Part shown: positions 8,632-17,432 of the stretch, piece by piece
How positions within the stretch are numbered: the stretch's first letter is position 1
Layout: each line of letters begins with the position of its first letter
DNA from: Burkholderia puraquae
Lineage (GTDB): Bacteria > Pseudomonadota > Gammaproteobacteria > Burkholderiales > Burkholderiaceae
Length of the DNA: 64,000 nt
Assembly (NCBI RefSeq): GCF_002099195.1
Contig: NZ_NBYX01000006.1
Coordinates: 287,538-351,537 of the forward strand
Direction: 5' to 3'
Notes under the pieces: generated by a model
What the model was told of the DNA's origin: nothing
Databases searched by the model: none
Seen by the model: only the letters and a program-made list of their open reading frames with translations
Made by a program: the position numbers and the translations under genes

Positions 8632-10026
8632 TTACTGCGACCCGATCATCTGCTCCGGTCGCACCCACGCATCGAATTCCGCCTCGGTCAGGTAGCCGAG
8701 CGCGAGCGCGGCCGCCTTCAGCGTCGTGCCTTCCTTGTGCGCCTTCTTTGCGATCTGCGCCGACTTGTCGTAGCCGATGTGCGGATTGAGCGCCGTCACG
8801 AGCATCAGCGATTCGTTCAGCAGCAGGTCGATCCGCGAGCGGTTCGGCTCGATGCCCACCGCGCAGTGGTCGTTGAAGCTCTGCGCGCCGTCGGCGAGCA
8901 GCCGCACCGACTGCAGCACGTTGTGCGCGATCATCGGCCGGAACACGTTCAGCTCGAAATTGCCGCTCGCGCCACCGACGTTGACCGCGACGTCGTTGCC
9001 GAACACCTGGCAGCACAGCATCGTCACGGCTTCCGACTGCGTCGGATTCACCTTGCCCGGCATGATCGAGCTGCCCGGCTCGTTCTCCGGAATCGACAGT
9101 TCGCCGAGCCCGCAGCGCGGCCCGCTCGCGAGCCAGCGGACGTCGTTCGCGATCTTCATCAGGCCGGCCGCGACCGTCTTCAGCGCGCCGTGCGCGAACA
9201 CCAGCGCATCGGCGGCCGCCATTACCTCGAACTTGCTCGGTGCCGTCACGAACGGCAGCTTTGCGAGCCGGCCGATTTCATCGGCGACGCGCACCGCGAA
9301 CTCCGGATGCGCGTTCAGCCCCGTGCCGACCGCGGTGCCGCCGAGCGCGAGTTCGTACAGGTGCGGCAAGGCCGACTCGACGTGACGGATGCCCTGGTCG
9401 AGCTGCGCGACGTAGCCGGAAAATTCCTGGCCGAGCGTGAGCGGCGTCGCGTCCTGCAGGTGCGTGCGGCCGATCTTCACGATGTCGGCGAATGCCTTCG
9501 ACTTCGCGTCGAGCGTCGTGCGCAGCGTGCGCAGCGCCGGCAGCAGGTGATTGACGATCGCGTACGCGGCCGCGACGTGCATCGCGGTCGGGAATACGTC
9601 GTTCGACGACTGGCCGCGGTTCACGTCGTCGTTCGGATGAACCTTGCGCGCTTCGCCGCGCTCGCCACCCATCAGCTCGCTCGCGCGATTCGCGATCACC
9701 TCGTTGAGGTTCATGTTGGTCTGCGTGCCCGAGCCCGTCTGCCACACGGCGAGCGGGAATTCGCGCGGATGCTTGCCGGCGATGATCTCGTCGGCCGCGT
9801 CGATGATCGCGCGCGCCTTGTCGTCGGCCAGCACGCCGAGCGACTGGTTCACGGCCGCCGCGGCGCGCTTGACGATCGCGAGCGCGTGGATCAGCTCGGG
9901 CGACTGCTTTTCGGTCGAGATCCGGAAATTCTGCAGCGAGCGCTCGGTCTGCGCGCCCCAGAGCCGGTCGGCCGGCACGGCGATCTCGCCGAACGTATCG
10001 CGTTCCATCCGAACTGCTTCGTTCAT
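8632..10026 (-). CDS. fumC: Fumarate hydratase, class II
   Basis: This oxygen-stable, iron-free fumarase converts fumarate to L-malate in the TCA cycle. The 464-residue length is typical. The fumarase/aspartase signature [13 protein letters not shown] is present, as are the substrate-site segments [22 protein letters not shown] and GRTHLQDA. The start has an excellent GGAGGA site 8 nt upstream. A GC hairpin (10054-10073) lies in the leader or ends the MATE transcript upstream. It is probably monocistronic. Confidence 0.96.
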   Translation of the reverse strand: MNEAVRMERDTFGEIAVPADRLWGAQTERSLQNFRISTEKQSPELIHALAIVKRAAAAVNQSLGVLADDKARAIIDAADEIIAGKHPREFPLAVWQTGSGTQTNMNLNEVIANRASELMGGERGEARKVHPNDDVNRGQSSNDVFPTAMHVAAAYAIVNHLLPALRTLRTTLDAKSKAFADIVKIGRTHLQDATPLTLGQEFSGYVAQLDQGIRHVESALPHLYELALGGTAVGTGLNAHPEFAVRVADEIGRLAKLPFVTAPSKFEVMAAADALVFAHGALKTVAAGLMKIANDVRWLASGPRCGLGELSIPENEPGSSIMPGKVNPTQSEAVTMLCCQVFGNDVAVNVGGASGNFELNVFRPMIAHNVLQSVRLLADGAQSFNDHCAVGIEPNRSRIDLLLNESLMLVTALNPHIGYDKSAQIAKKAHKEGTTLKAAALALGYLTEAEFDAWVRPEQMIGSQ

Positions 10027-10039
10027 GATCCACTCCTCC

Positions 10040-10073
10040 AGGAAAGGGGAAAGGCCGCGCGTCGTCGCGCGGC
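10040..10073 (-). terminator. Possible terminator after the MATE gene
   Basis: On the minus strand an 8-bp GC stem with a 4-nt loop (54-61 with 66-73 of the 10000 block) is followed by CCTTTCCCCTTTCC. The tail is T-poor, so it may instead be a structured fumC leader. Confidence 0.35.
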
Positions 10074-10182
10074 ATCAGGCGTAATCAAGACGTATCGTGA
10101 GGCCGTCGCGCCGCTCGCGCGGCGTCTTGAAGTCTTCAGCCGACAAGCATAGCGCCGGCCCGGATTTCGCGTCGTGTCGCAC

Positions 10183-11571
10183 TCAGTGCGGCGACGTAAC
10201 GAGCGACGCGCTCTTCAGATGAAAGCGCCACGCCATCAGCACGGCCACGCTTGCCAGGCCGGCTGCGAGGCCCCACCAGAGGCCCCGGGCACCGAGGCCC
10301 GCGTGGAACGCGAACCAGTAGCCGGTCGGAAAACCGATGCCCCAGTAGCCGAGGGTCGCCGCGAGCATCGGGATGCGCGTGTCCTTCAGGCCGCGCAGCG
10401 CACCCGACGCGACGGTCTGCGCGCCGTCGACGATCTGGAACACCGCGGCGATGCCGAGCAGCGACGCGGCGAGCGACACGGTGGCCGCGTTCGACGGATC
10501 GTCGAGGTTCAGGTACAGGCCGACGATCGCGTGCGGCGCGACGACCAGCACGATGCCAGACAGCGACATGAACGCGACACCGAGGCCGAGTGCGACGAAG
10601 CCCGCATGCCGCGCGGCGACGGGCGCTCCTGCGCCGACCCAGTAACCGACCCGCACGTTGGCGGCCTGGCCGATCGCGAGCGGCACCATGAACGCCACCG
10701 ACGCGACGTTCAGCGCGATCTGGTGTGCGGCCAGCGACGTCGCGCCGAGTACGCCGATCGTCAGGCCGGTTGCGAGGAACAGCGTCGACTCGACCCCGTA
10801 CGTGATCGCTACCGGCCAGCCGATGCCGATCAGTTCGCCCATCATGGGCAGCTTCGGGCGTGCGGCGGTGACGAAATGACGGAAGCGTTGCCGGCCGTGC
10901 AGCAGCCAGATCAGTGCGAGTGCGGTGAGCCAGATCGTGATCGTCGTCGCAACGGCCGACCCGAGGAAGCCGAGGCGCGGCAGCCCGAACGCGCCGTGGA
11001 TCAGCCCGTAGTTCAGCACGCCGTTGATGCCGACGCCGCCGATCGACACCCACAGCAGCCGCCGCGCCGCGCCGATCGCCGGCAGGAATGCGCGCATCAG
11101 CCCGACGCCGATCAGGCTGCCGAGCGCGGCGAAGCGCAGGATGCCCGTGTATTCGCCGACGTGATGCGCGAGCAATGGCGGCTCGTGGAACATCAGCAGG
11201 ATCGGTTCGGACAGCGACAGCGCGATGATGGCCGGAATCGCGAGCAGCACGGACAGCGCGAAGCCGGTCCAGTAGATGTGCGGTACGCGCTCGTCGGCCT
11301 TGGCGCCGCGCGCGTGCGCGACGCTGACGCTGACCGACGACAGCACGCCTTGCAGCACGGTCACGATGACGAAGAAGAAGTTCGCGCCGAGCCCGCCCGC
11401 CGCAAGCGAATCGGGGCCGAGCGAGCCGAGCAGCACCGTGTCGGTGACGCTCATCGCCATCTGCGAGAGCTGTGCGATCGCGAGCGGCGCGGCGAGGCGC
11501 GCGGTATCGGCGGCGTGACTGGACAGGGACGGCGGCGCGGCGACCGTCCGCGTAAGACCGGAATGCGACAT
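10183..11571 (-). CDS. MATE-family multidrug efflux transporter (NorM-like)
   Basis: The 462-residue membrane protein has twelve hydrophobic segments and MATE family features, for example APLAIAQLSQMAMSVTDTVLLG at the first helix, VPLAIGQAANVRVG in the middle and a second half repeating the first. MATE pumps export cationic drugs, dyes and metabolites in exchange for Na+ or H+. An in-frame GTG lies 15 nt further upstream (11586); I chose the ATG at 11571. The final ~10 residues are cytosolic. There is no adjacent regulator or fusion partner, so a housekeeping or intrinsic-resistance role is possible but not shown. The substrate cannot be told from sequence. Confidence 0.88.
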   Translation of the reverse strand: MSHSGLTRTVAAPPSLSSHAADTARLAAPLAIAQLSQMAMSVTDTVLLGSLGPDSLAAGGLGANFFFVIVTVLQGVLSSVSVSVAHARGAKADERVPHIYWTGFALSVLLAIPAIIALSLSEPILLMFHEPPLLAHHVGEYTGILRFAALGSLIGVGLMRAFLPAIGAARRLLWVSIGGVGINGVLNYGLIHGAFGLPRLGFLGSAVATTITIWLTALALIWLLHGRQRFRHFVTAARPKLPMMGELIGIGWPVAITYGVESTLFLATGLTIGVLGATSLAAHQIALNVASVAFMVPLAIGQAANVRVGYWVGAGAPVAARHAGFVALGLGVAFMSLSGIVLVVAPHAIVGLYLNLDDPSNAATVSLAASLLGIAAVFQIVDGAQTVASGALRGLKDTRIPMLAATLGYWGIGFPTGYWFAFHAGLGARGLWWGLAAGLASVAVLMAWRFHLKSASLVTSPH

Positions 11572-11706
11572 GGAATGGGCGCTCACGCGGGTGCGGGCCC
11601 GCGCTATATGTATTTATTTTGAGAGACGGCTAGCTTACGGCTTTATTCGAACCGTGTCGAACGCGCGCGCCGATGGCCATGTCGCAGGCAGGGGGAACCG
11701 TCGGCG

Positions 11707-11925
11707 CTAGGCTTCGCGCACGGCAATGCGCGTGTCGCCGAGCAGGACGACCTGACCCGCGCGGATCTTGCAGGTCTTGCGCAGCTCGACCGCGCCATCG
11801 ACTTTCACCGCGCCGGACGCGACGATCAGCTTCGCAGTGCCGCCGCTGTCGGCGAGGCCGGTGATCTTGAGAAGGTTGTGCAGCTCGACGTATTCGCCGG
11901 TCAGCGTGAAATCCAGGTTGGGCAT
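11707..11925 (-). CDS. YbcJ-like S4-domain RNA-binding protein
   Basis: This 72-residue protein is essentially one S4 RNA-binding fold (EYVELHNLLKITGLADSGGTAK then VKVDGAVELRKTCKIRAGQVV), as in E. coli YbcJ. Such small S4 proteins bind structured RNA; the partner is usually undefined. The start at 11925 is chosen from homology, since the frame is open far upstream without coding signature. The downstream neighbour on the same strand is the MATE gene, 135 bp away, probably a separate unit. Confidence 0.82.
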   Translation of the reverse strand: MPNLDFTLTGEYVELHNLLKITGLADSGGTAKLIVASGAVKVDGAVELRKTCKIRAGQVVLLGDTRIAVREA

Positions 11926-12195
11926 GACGAAGAAGGTGCGCAATGCGCGGGAGGAATCGCCTCGCATCATACGGCACCGCGGGCCGGCGCGCGAGCGTGG
12001 TCGGCCGTCGCACGCAGTTGTTAGGGAATGTGAGCCATTCGTCAGCAAATGAAACGGTGGGTAACAGTCTGAGAGATTCGAGAACCGGCCGTGCGGGCCG
12101 CGGGTCTTTTGTCGTACCTGCTGCGTGTTGCGGCGGGGGACGCAACGGACCGCATCGCTGCGGTTCGGGCTCACAACTTCCTGAGGAGAATTGCC

Positions 12196-12597
12196 ATGTC
12201 CAAGATTCGTACGATGCTGATCGGTGCCGCGCTGACGGCGTTCGCCACTTCGGCCGCATTTGCCCAGACGGGCGCGGCGGTGCAGGGCGCAGCCGGTGCA
12301 GGCGTGCAGGCGCAGACGCCGGCGGCAGGTGCCGGTGCCGGCATGCAGGGCAGTGCGGGCGCGAACGCGTCGGGCAATGCGGTCGGCGGTGCAACCGATG
12401 CAGCCGGCGCGGCAGCCGACGGCGCGAAGGATACGGCGTCGTCGGCCGTCCACTCGGCCAAGAAGCACACGAAGCATGCCGCGAAGTCGGCCAAGAGCCA
12501 TGTCGGCTCGGCCAAGGCGAAGGCCGGCGAAGCGACCGAAGGCGGCGCATCGGTCGGCGCGGAGGGCGGTGCATCGGCCCAGGGCGCCACGCAGTAA
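12196..12597 (+). CDS. Small exported Ala/Gly/Lys-rich protein
   Basis: I do not recognise a family. The 133-residue product has a clear signal peptide (TMLIGAALTAFATSAAFAQ, cleavage after AFA). The mature part has a Gly/Ala/Gln-rich half and then a basic segment with SAVHSAKKHTKHAAKSAKSH, followed by an acidic/Gly tail. This composition recalls low-complexity histone-like or cell-surface proteins of Burkholderia. The ATG at 12196 is preceded by GAGGAGAA at 8 nt, decisive for the start even though the frame is open back to 12091. A strong GC hairpin follows. Probably periplasmic and disordered; function unknown. Confidence 0.7.
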   Translation: MSKIRTMLIGAALTAFATSAAFAQTGAAVQGAAGAGVQAQTPAAGAGAGMQGSAGANASGNAVGGATDAAGAAADGAKDTASSAVHSAKKHTKHAAKSAKSHVGSAKAKAGEATEGGASVGAEGGASAQGATQ

Positions 12598-12658
12598 GCG
12601 GTGCCCGGCGCCGCGCGACGCTCGTCCCGGACGGCGCGTCGCGAAGGCGGCCATCCGA

Positions 12659-12694
12659 CGGCCCGGTTCGCGTGGCGCGAACCGGGCCGCTTTC
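12659..12694 (+). terminator. Terminator hairpin after the Ala/Gly/Lys-rich gene
   Basis: A perfect 14-bp GC-rich stem (12659-12672 with 12676-12689, loop TGG) is followed by a short CTTTC tail. The stem is very stable but the T-tract is weak. It lies between converging genes. Confidence 0.6.
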
Positions 12695-12720
12695 ATCCGT
12701 TGATGCGCATGGGTGTGCCG

Positions 12721-13503
12721 TTACGGCCGGCGCTGCCCTTGCCCTTGTCCCTGGCCCTGTGCCGGCCGCGCGGCGGCCGGGGTGAATACGCTGCGCAGCC
12801 ACACGGCGAGCCGTGCGAAGACGTCGTACGGTTCCTCGACGAAGATCTCCGGCTTCAGCAGCCGCAGGTACTCCATGATCTGCTGCGCTTCCTGCTTCTG
12901 GAACGAGCCATGCGCGAGCCCGAGCCGCAGCAGCCCGCGCAATTCGCCGAGCTTGTCGCGCGCGGTGCTGCCAACGCTCATCTCGCACGCGAGCTTGGCC
13001 TCGTAGACCCGTTGTCGCAGCGATTCCGCGAGCCGCCACGCAGGCGTCTGCATCAGTTCCTCGAGCGTCTGGATGTCTTGCGCCGCCCCCTTGATCTGCG
13101 ATGCGAGCGGGTCGATCAGCGACGGGTCGCCCTGCGCTTCGGCGACGATTGCTTTCGCCCAGTCGCGGCAAGCCTTCGCGAGTTCGTCGGGGGTCCATTC
13201 GGAGCGCGACGCGAAGCCGAAGCCGAATTCGCCGGCCTGTCGCATCAGGATCGCGACGACGTCCGGAAATTCCTTGTCGAGCGTGCGTTTTGCCCACGCG
13301 TACTGGCCGCCCTGCAGCATTCGCTGCACCGCGTGCTCGGTCAGCGGCACCATGTTGTCGAGCAGCTTGGCGCGCAGGAAATCCTCGAACGACGGCGTCG
13401 CGAACTGCGGGTCGAGTTTCAGCGACACGCGGACGAACGCGTCGTAGTCCTTGCGTAGGGACTCGAGCGTGTCGTCCTTGAGGGAAAGGGTGATCTGGCC
13501 CAT
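12721..13503 (-). CDS. Conserved-looking protein of unknown function
   Basis: I do not recognise this 260-residue soluble protein. It has no signal peptide or membrane segment and is predicted mostly helical, with a charged N terminus (MGQITLSLKDDTLESLRKDYD). The C terminus ends in a QGQGQGQGQ low-complexity repeat. The frame extends upstream to 13545, but the Met at 13503 begins the well-composed sequence. It lies alone between the Ala/Gly/Lys-rich gene (convergent) and azlD (same strand, 161 bp upstream). Codon use is like its neighbours, so there is no sign of recent transfer. Confidence 0.7.
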   Translation of the reverse strand: MGQITLSLKDDTLESLRKDYDAFVRVSLKLDPQFATPSFEDFLRAKLLDNMVPLTEHAVQRMLQGGQYAWAKRTLDKEFPDVVAILMRQAGEFGFGFASRSEWTPDELAKACRDWAKAIVAEAQGDPSLIDPLASQIKGAAQDIQTLEELMQTPAWRLAESLRQRVYEAKLACEMSVGSTARDKLGELRGLLRLGLAHGSFQKQEAQQIMEYLRLLKPEIFVEEPYDVFARLAVWLRSVFTPAAARPAQGQGQGQGQRRP

Positions 13504-13664
13504 GAATCTTCTCGATGGCGGCCCGCGCAAGCCGACGGCCGGCACGGCGCACCGGGGCGGGCGCTGCGTCGACTGACCGGTACGCGCCGAGGCCGGTGGC
13601 GGGTCTTCACTCCCTATATCGGCGTGCCGGGCGGAAACTTGAGCGTGTGCGACCGAGCGTGCGC

Positions 13665-14003
13665 TCAGGCGGGCAACCAGTGGGGCAGCACGATTCCTTG
13701 CCAGAAAAAGAACACCGCGAGTCCCGCCGCGATCGTCACGAGCGGGCGGCGGGTTGCTGCCGACACGAGCACGGCCGCCAGCGCGCCAACGAGCTGCGGA
13801 TTGCGCCAGGTCAGTTCGGCCGTGCCGCCGTGCGGCGAGACGGTCATCGGCACGATGATCGCGGTCAGCACGGTGACGGGCACGAAGCCGAGCGCGGTCC
13901 GCACGAGCGGCGGGAAGGTCAGCCGTTCGCCGAACAGGAACAGCGTCGAGCGGATCGCGTACGTGATGGCGGCCATCCCGAGAATCAGCAGCGCGTAGCT
14001 CAC
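13665..14003 (-). CDS. azlD: AzlD branched-chain amino acid export subunit
   Basis: This 112-residue protein with about four membrane segments is the small subunit of the AzlCD exporter, which moves branched-chain amino acids or analogs out of the cell. The segment ITYAIRSTLFLFGERLTFPPLV and the C-terminal TIAAGLAVFFFWQ are typical of AzlD. It starts with GTG at 14003, overlapping the azlC stop codon by 4 nt (GTGA), which indicates translational coupling. Confidence 0.88.
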   Translation of the reverse strand: MSYALLILGMAAITYAIRSTLFLFGERLTFPPLVRTALGFVPVTVLTAIIVPMTVSPHGGTAELTWRNPQLVGALAAVLVSAATRRPLVTIAAGLAVFFFWQGIVLPHWLPA

Positions 14004-14767
14004 GATGCGGCCTCCGTGCGCGAGCCGGCGCGCGTGCGTTCGTGCAGCAGCGTGAGTGCGACGCCGATCGCGACGCCGGCGGCGACCGCGCCCAGCAGTC
14101 CGAGCTTGTACGGCCATCCCTGCCAGAAGTACGCGAGCATGCCGGCCGTCACGGCCGCCGCGAAATAGCGCAGCGTGCCGAGCTGCGGGACGACGATCGC
14201 AATGAAGGTCGCCGCCATCGCGAAATCGAGGCCGAGCGACTGCAGGCCCGGGAACGCCGCGCCGAAGCCGATGCCCGCGAGCGTCCAGACCTGCCAGTTG
14301 AGGTACATCGCGAGCCCCGAGCCGAAGAAGTAGTGGGGGCCGATCGCACCGGGCGGGAAGTGCCGGTAGTGCGCATAGGCGACCGCGAATACCTCGTCGG
14401 TCATCAGTGCGCCAAGCGTCGCCCGCCAGCGCAGCGGCAGGTGCGCGACATAGGGCGCGAGCGTCGCGCTGTACAGCAGGTGACGCAGGTTGACGATCAG
14501 CGTGGTCGCGAGCACGACGACGAAGCTCGCGCTGCCCGCGATCAGGCCGAGCGCGATGAACTGCGCGGAGCCCGCGAACACGGCGAGCGACATCAGCGCG
14601 CCATGCCACGCGGCGAGCGGGCCGCCGCCGACGAGCGTGCCGAAAATCACGCCGAACGGGGCGGCGCCAATCATCATCGGGATCGTGTCGCGCGCGCCGT
14701 CGAGCCATTCGTTCAATGGGCGGCGAGCAGGCGATGCGGGTGTCGGGTTCAAAGGGGGCTCCTCCAT
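14000..14767 (-). CDS. azlC: AzlC branched-chain amino acid permease subunit
   Basis: The 255-residue large subunit of AzlCD has the family start region GARDTIPMMIGAAPFGVIFGTLV and several more hydrophobic helices (VFAGSAQFIALGLI, LRHLLYSATLAPYV). It is translationally coupled to azlD. An AraC-family gene lies 126 bp upstream on the same strand and may control it, though substrate and regulation are not established here. Confidence 0.92.
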   Translation of the reverse strand: MEEPPLNPTPASPARRPLNEWLDGARDTIPMMIGAAPFGVIFGTLVGGGPLAAWHGALMSLAVFAGSAQFIALGLIAGSASFVVVLATTLIVNLRHLLYSATLAPYVAHLPLRWRATLGALMTDEVFAVAYAHYRHFPPGAIGPHYFFGSGLAMYLNWQVWTLAGIGFGAAFPGLQSLGLDFAMAATFIAIVVPQLGTLRYFAAAVTAGMLAYFWQGWPYKLGLLGAVAAGVAIGVALTLLHERTRAGSRTEAAS

Positions 14768-14893
14768 GAAGCGGAGGATAGCGGGCAGGTGGAGTGCCGG
14801 CTTGTATGTTCTTGCGCTCGCGGAGGGCGGGTGCTTGCCCGCTTGCCGGCGCCGGCGCCGGCGGCAGGGCGGTGGTGGGCTGGACGCCGCGGG

Positions 14894-15793
14894 TCAGCTC
14901 GCCTGCCAGCGCCCGGGCGGCACGCCGAACATGCGTTTGAAATGCCGTGTGAAGTGGCTTTGGTCGACGAAGCCGCTGGCCGCTGCGACGTCGGCGACGG
15001 GCACGCCCGCGCGCAGCGGCGCCAGCGCGCGCTGCAAGCGCAACTGGTTGCGCCAGGCATGCGGCGGCATGCCGGTCGTGCGGGTGAACAGGCGCGCCGC
15101 ATGGAACGGCGACAGGCCGGCCGCCTGTGCGACTTCGTCGAGCGTTACGGTGCACATGAGATCGGCGGCGAGCCGCTCGCGCATCGCGTCGACGCGCGGT
15201 TCGTCCGTCGCGAGGGGTGCCGGTCGCGGCAGTGCGTCGGCATGGCGGACGATCAGCGTCGACAACGCATCGAGCATCGCCGTTTCGGCGGCGAGCGGAT
15301 CGTAGATGCGCGGTGCGCCGCTTACCTGATCATTGGCCGGCTGCCCGTGCGCCTGCGAGGGCAGTGCCCGCTCGCTGCCGGCCTCCATCATCCGGTGCGC
15401 CAGCGTGAGCCGGGCTGCAAGATCGGCGTCGCGAATCACGTCGGGCGCAAACCACGGCGCGTCCTGCGGGCGGCCGGCGATCGCACTGGTGAGTTCGCGG
15501 ATGAATTCGACCGGCATATAGCTGACGCGATAGCACCAGCCCTCGTCGGCCGCGCGCGAGCCCGTATGCACCTCGCCGGGATTGATCACGGGCACGGAGC
15601 CGGTTTCGGCGACATAGCCGCTGCCGCGATAGGTGAAGCGTTCCGCGCCTTCGAGAATCACGGGGATCGTGTATGCGTCGTGCCAGTGGGGCGCGAACGT
15701 GTGGTCGCGGTAGGTGGCCGTGACGAGATCCGCATCCGGCAGCAGCGGCGTGCGCCAGTAGCGTGCGGAGTCTGGAAGGCGGGTGGCGGACAT
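14894..15793 (-). CDS. AraC-family transcriptional regulator
   Basis: The 299-residue protein joins an N-terminal cupin sensor (HWHDAYTIPVILEG, INPGEVHTG) to a C-terminal AraC double helix-turn-helix at about 200-299. The second helix-turn-helix, with VADVAAASGFVDQSHFTRHFKRMFGVPPGRW, is a near-perfect family signature. Its cupin type (AraC-binding with HxxH-like residues) often senses small metabolites. It sits directly upstream of azlCD on the same strand, so control of amino acid export is a reasonable inference; this arrangement is common for AraC regulators next to AzlCD or LysE exporters. Confidence 0.9.
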   Translation of the reverse strand: MSATRLPDSARYWRTPLLPDADLVTATYRDHTFAPHWHDAYTIPVILEGAERFTYRGSGYVAETGSVPVINPGEVHTGSRAADEGWCYRVSYMPVEFIRELTSAIAGRPQDAPWFAPDVIRDADLAARLTLAHRMMEAGSERALPSQAHGQPANDQVSGAPRIYDPLAAETAMLDALSTLIVRHADALPRPAPLATDEPRVDAMRERLAADLMCTVTLDEVAQAAGLSPFHAARLFTRTTGMPPHAWRNQLRLQRALAPLRAGVPVADVAAASGFVDQSHFTRHFKRMFGVPPGRWQAS

Positions 15794-15855
15794 GATCGGG
15801 CGCGGGAGCGGTCGAACCGACAGTGTATCGCTCGCGCGCCCGGCAGGCGCGGGCC

Positions 15856-16341
15856 TTACTTGACCGGAATCGTCGTGCCGGCCGGCATCGGCACCGCGGT
15901 GACGGCGTTCTTCGGGCTGCCGCTGACGATGCGGTCGCTGTAGGTCAGGTAGACGATCGTGTTGCGCTTGGTGTCGACCACGCGCACGACGTGCAGGGTC
16001 TTGAAGATGAACGACATGCGCTCGCTGAACACGTCGGTCTGCTGCTTGAGCGGCTCCTTGAAGCTGATCGGGCCGACCTGCCGGCATGCGATCGACGCTT
16101 CGCTCGGATCCTCGGCGACGCCGAGCGTGCCCTTGATCCCGCCGGTGCGGGCGCGTGACACGTAGCAGGTCACGCCGTTCACGACCGGATCGTCATACGC
16201 CTCGACGACCACGCGATCGGAGCCCGTGACGCGGAAATGGGTGTTGACGCTGCCGACTTCCTCTGCGTGCGCGAGCGGTGCCGCGGCGAACGCGGAAAGC
16301 AGGAGGGCGAGTGGGGCGGAGCGGAGGAGGCGGTGCTTCAT
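15856..16341 (-). CDS. creA: CreA family periplasmic protein
   Basis: The 161-residue product has a signal peptide (residues 1-26, cleavage after AHA) and the CreA domain, with motifs VGSVNTHFRVTGSDRVVVEAYDDP, VTCYVSRARTGG and CRQVGPISF. The two Cys residues could form a disulfide. CreA is widely conserved and its function is unknown. The longer frame starting at 16428 lacks a signal-like start, so the ATG at 16341 is preferred. It is adjacent to the tRNA-Asn terminators. Confidence 0.9.
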   Translation of the reverse strand: MKHRLLRSAPLALLLSAFAAAPLAHAEEVGSVNTHFRVTGSDRVVVEAYDDPVVNGVTCYVSRARTGGIKGTLGVAEDPSEASIACRQVGPISFKEPLKQQTDVFSERMSFIFKTLHVVRVVDTKRNTIVYLTYSDRIVSGSPKNAVTAVPMPAGTTIPVK

Positions 16342-16420
16342 CGACGGAACCGGATGCGAATGCGGGACAGAGACTCTAGCATGTGCGCGACCGGACGATG
16401 AAAGCCGCAACGCGGGCCGG

Positions 16421-16453
16421 AAAAACAAAAGGCCCGTCGAATGACGGGCCTTT
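16421..16453 (-). terminator. Terminator after tRNA-Asn copy 2
   Basis: An 8-bp GC stem (31-38 with 43-50 of the 16400 block) with loop GAAT is followed on the minus strand by TTTTGTTTTT. It lies just downstream of the distal tRNA-Asn gene. Confidence 0.85.
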
Positions 16454-16460
16454 CGCTGTT

Positions 16461-16536
16461 TGGCTCCCCGACCTGGGCTCGAACCAGGGACCTACGGATT
16501 AACAGTCCGGCGCTCTACCGACTGAGCTATCGGGGA
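16461..16536 (-). tRNA. tRNA-Asn (anticodon GTT), second copy
   Basis: The reverse strand folds as a complete 76-nt tRNA: acceptor TCCCCGA pairs with TCGGGGA, the anticodon stem carries CTGTTAA with anticodon GTT, the T loop is GGTTCGAGC and CCA is encoded. It is identical in sequence to the copy at 16612-16687. Confidence 0.97.
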
Positions 16537-16574
16537 ATAAATCGGTACATCTGCATGCTTGTTTGTCTACCAGC

Positions 16575-16603
16575 AAAAAGCCCGTCCACTTTCAACGGGC
16601 CTT
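16575..16603 (-). terminator. Terminator between the two tRNA-Asn genes
   Basis: A short GC stem (GCCCGT at 16580-16585 with ACGGGC at 16595-16600) is followed on the minus strand by five T residues. It lies between the two tRNA-Asn copies, so it may be a leaky terminator or a processing site. Confidence 0.6.
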
Positions 16604-16611
16604 TGCGTTTT

Positions 16612-16687
16612 TGGCTCCCCGACCTGGGCTCGAACCAGGGACCTACGGATTAACAGTCCGGCGCTCTACCGACTGAGCTATCGGGGA
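16612..16687 (-). tRNA. tRNA-Asn (anticodon GTT), first copy
   Basis: A complete 76-nt tRNA-Asn with encoded CCA, identical to the gene at 16461-16536. The distance from copy to copy is 151 bp. A consensus promoter lies about 30 bp upstream. Confidence 0.97.
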
Positions 16688-16713
16688 ACAAACAACAACA
16701 GCAGAGAAACGAG

Positions 16714-16742
16714 ATTATATGGAGCGTTGATCAAGCCGTCAA
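16714..16742 (-). promoter_or_regulatory. Consensus sigma-70 promoter of the tRNA-Asn pair
   Basis: On the minus strand TTGACG (16742-16737) and a perfect TATAAT (16719-16714) are separated by exactly 17 nt. The start point would fall close to the mature tRNA at 16687. This is the best match to the consensus promoter in this part of the window. Confidence 0.9.
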
Positions 16743-16788
16743 TACTTTTGGGCCGCGGCGTACAAAATTTTTTGCAGCCGCTGCGCGA

Positions 16789-17112
16789 TCAGCGCTCGAG
16801 CAGGTGCAGCTTGTCCTGCACGTCCTTCCACTCGTCCGCGTCGGCCGGTGCCGGCTTGGTCTTCGTGATCGACGGCCAGTCCTTCGCCAGCTCGGCGTTC
16901 AGCGCGGTGAACTGCTGCTGGTCGCCCGGAACGTCTTCTTCGGCATAGATCGCATTGGTCGGGCACTCGGCGACGCACACGGCGCAGTCGATGCACTCGT
17001 CCGGATCGATGGCGAGAAAGTTGGGACCTTCACGGAAGCAATCCACCGGGCACACATCCACGCAGTCCGTGTATTTGCACTTGATGCAGCCTTCGGTCAC
17101 AACGTGAGTCAT
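16789..17112 (-). CDS. fdxA: 7Fe ferredoxin FdxA
   Basis: The 107-residue ferredoxin carries nine cysteines in the spacing of [3Fe-4S][4Fe-4S] FdxA proteins: Cys9, 12, 17, 21, 25 in [19 protein letters not shown] and Cys40, 43, 46, 50 in [11 protein letters not shown]. It is a cytosolic one-electron carrier of unassigned partner. GGAG sits 8 nt before the ATG at 17112, so the longer frame up to 17193 is not used. It is divergent from pncB. Confidence 0.93.
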   Translation of the reverse strand: MTHVVTEGCIKCKYTDCVDVCPVDCFREGPNFLAIDPDECIDCAVCVAECPTNAIYAEEDVPGDQQQFTALNAELAKDWPSITKTKPAPADADEWKDVQDKLHLLER

Positions 17113-17432
17113 TAAAACGCTCCTGCTTGGCGGTATATATGGGGTGGCGTTTGCGCCAAAACCGGCATTGTAACTGAAGCGCAAAACCCGCATGACGTGG
17201 TCGGCTATCCGGCTTATATCGTTTCGTGATTAGTTTATGGGGGGCGCCAAGGGGGCGCCGCAGGGGCGCGCCAACGGGGGCGCGTGTACCTTGCGCCGGC
17301 ACGACGGCGTGGCCGGCGCAGGGCGGCAGGCGGTTTCACGATGGTCCGGCCCGCATTCGGGTAACATGGCCGACAGACCGGGCGGCGCGTGGTGCGCCGA
17401 GGCCCTGTCACGATATTGGCGGTGCCGTCATC
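17113..17432. other. 320-bp divergent intergenic region, fdxA-pncB
   Basis: It must carry both promoters. On the fdxA side an AT-rich stretch (TATATAT at 17134-17140) is a candidate -10 region. On the pncB side the segment 17210-17240 is AT-rich. From 17238 to 17285 GGGGGCGC-like blocks recur four times at 11-13 bp intervals, giving a very GC-rich, G-run patch on the plus strand. No gene is evident; frames here are shadow. Confidence 0.5.

Noticed and set aside
8194..10152. 652-codon plus-strand frame opposite fumC
   Set aside because: It is Arg/Ala-rich antisense shadow of a perfect fumarase and extends out of the thioesterase gene in another frame.
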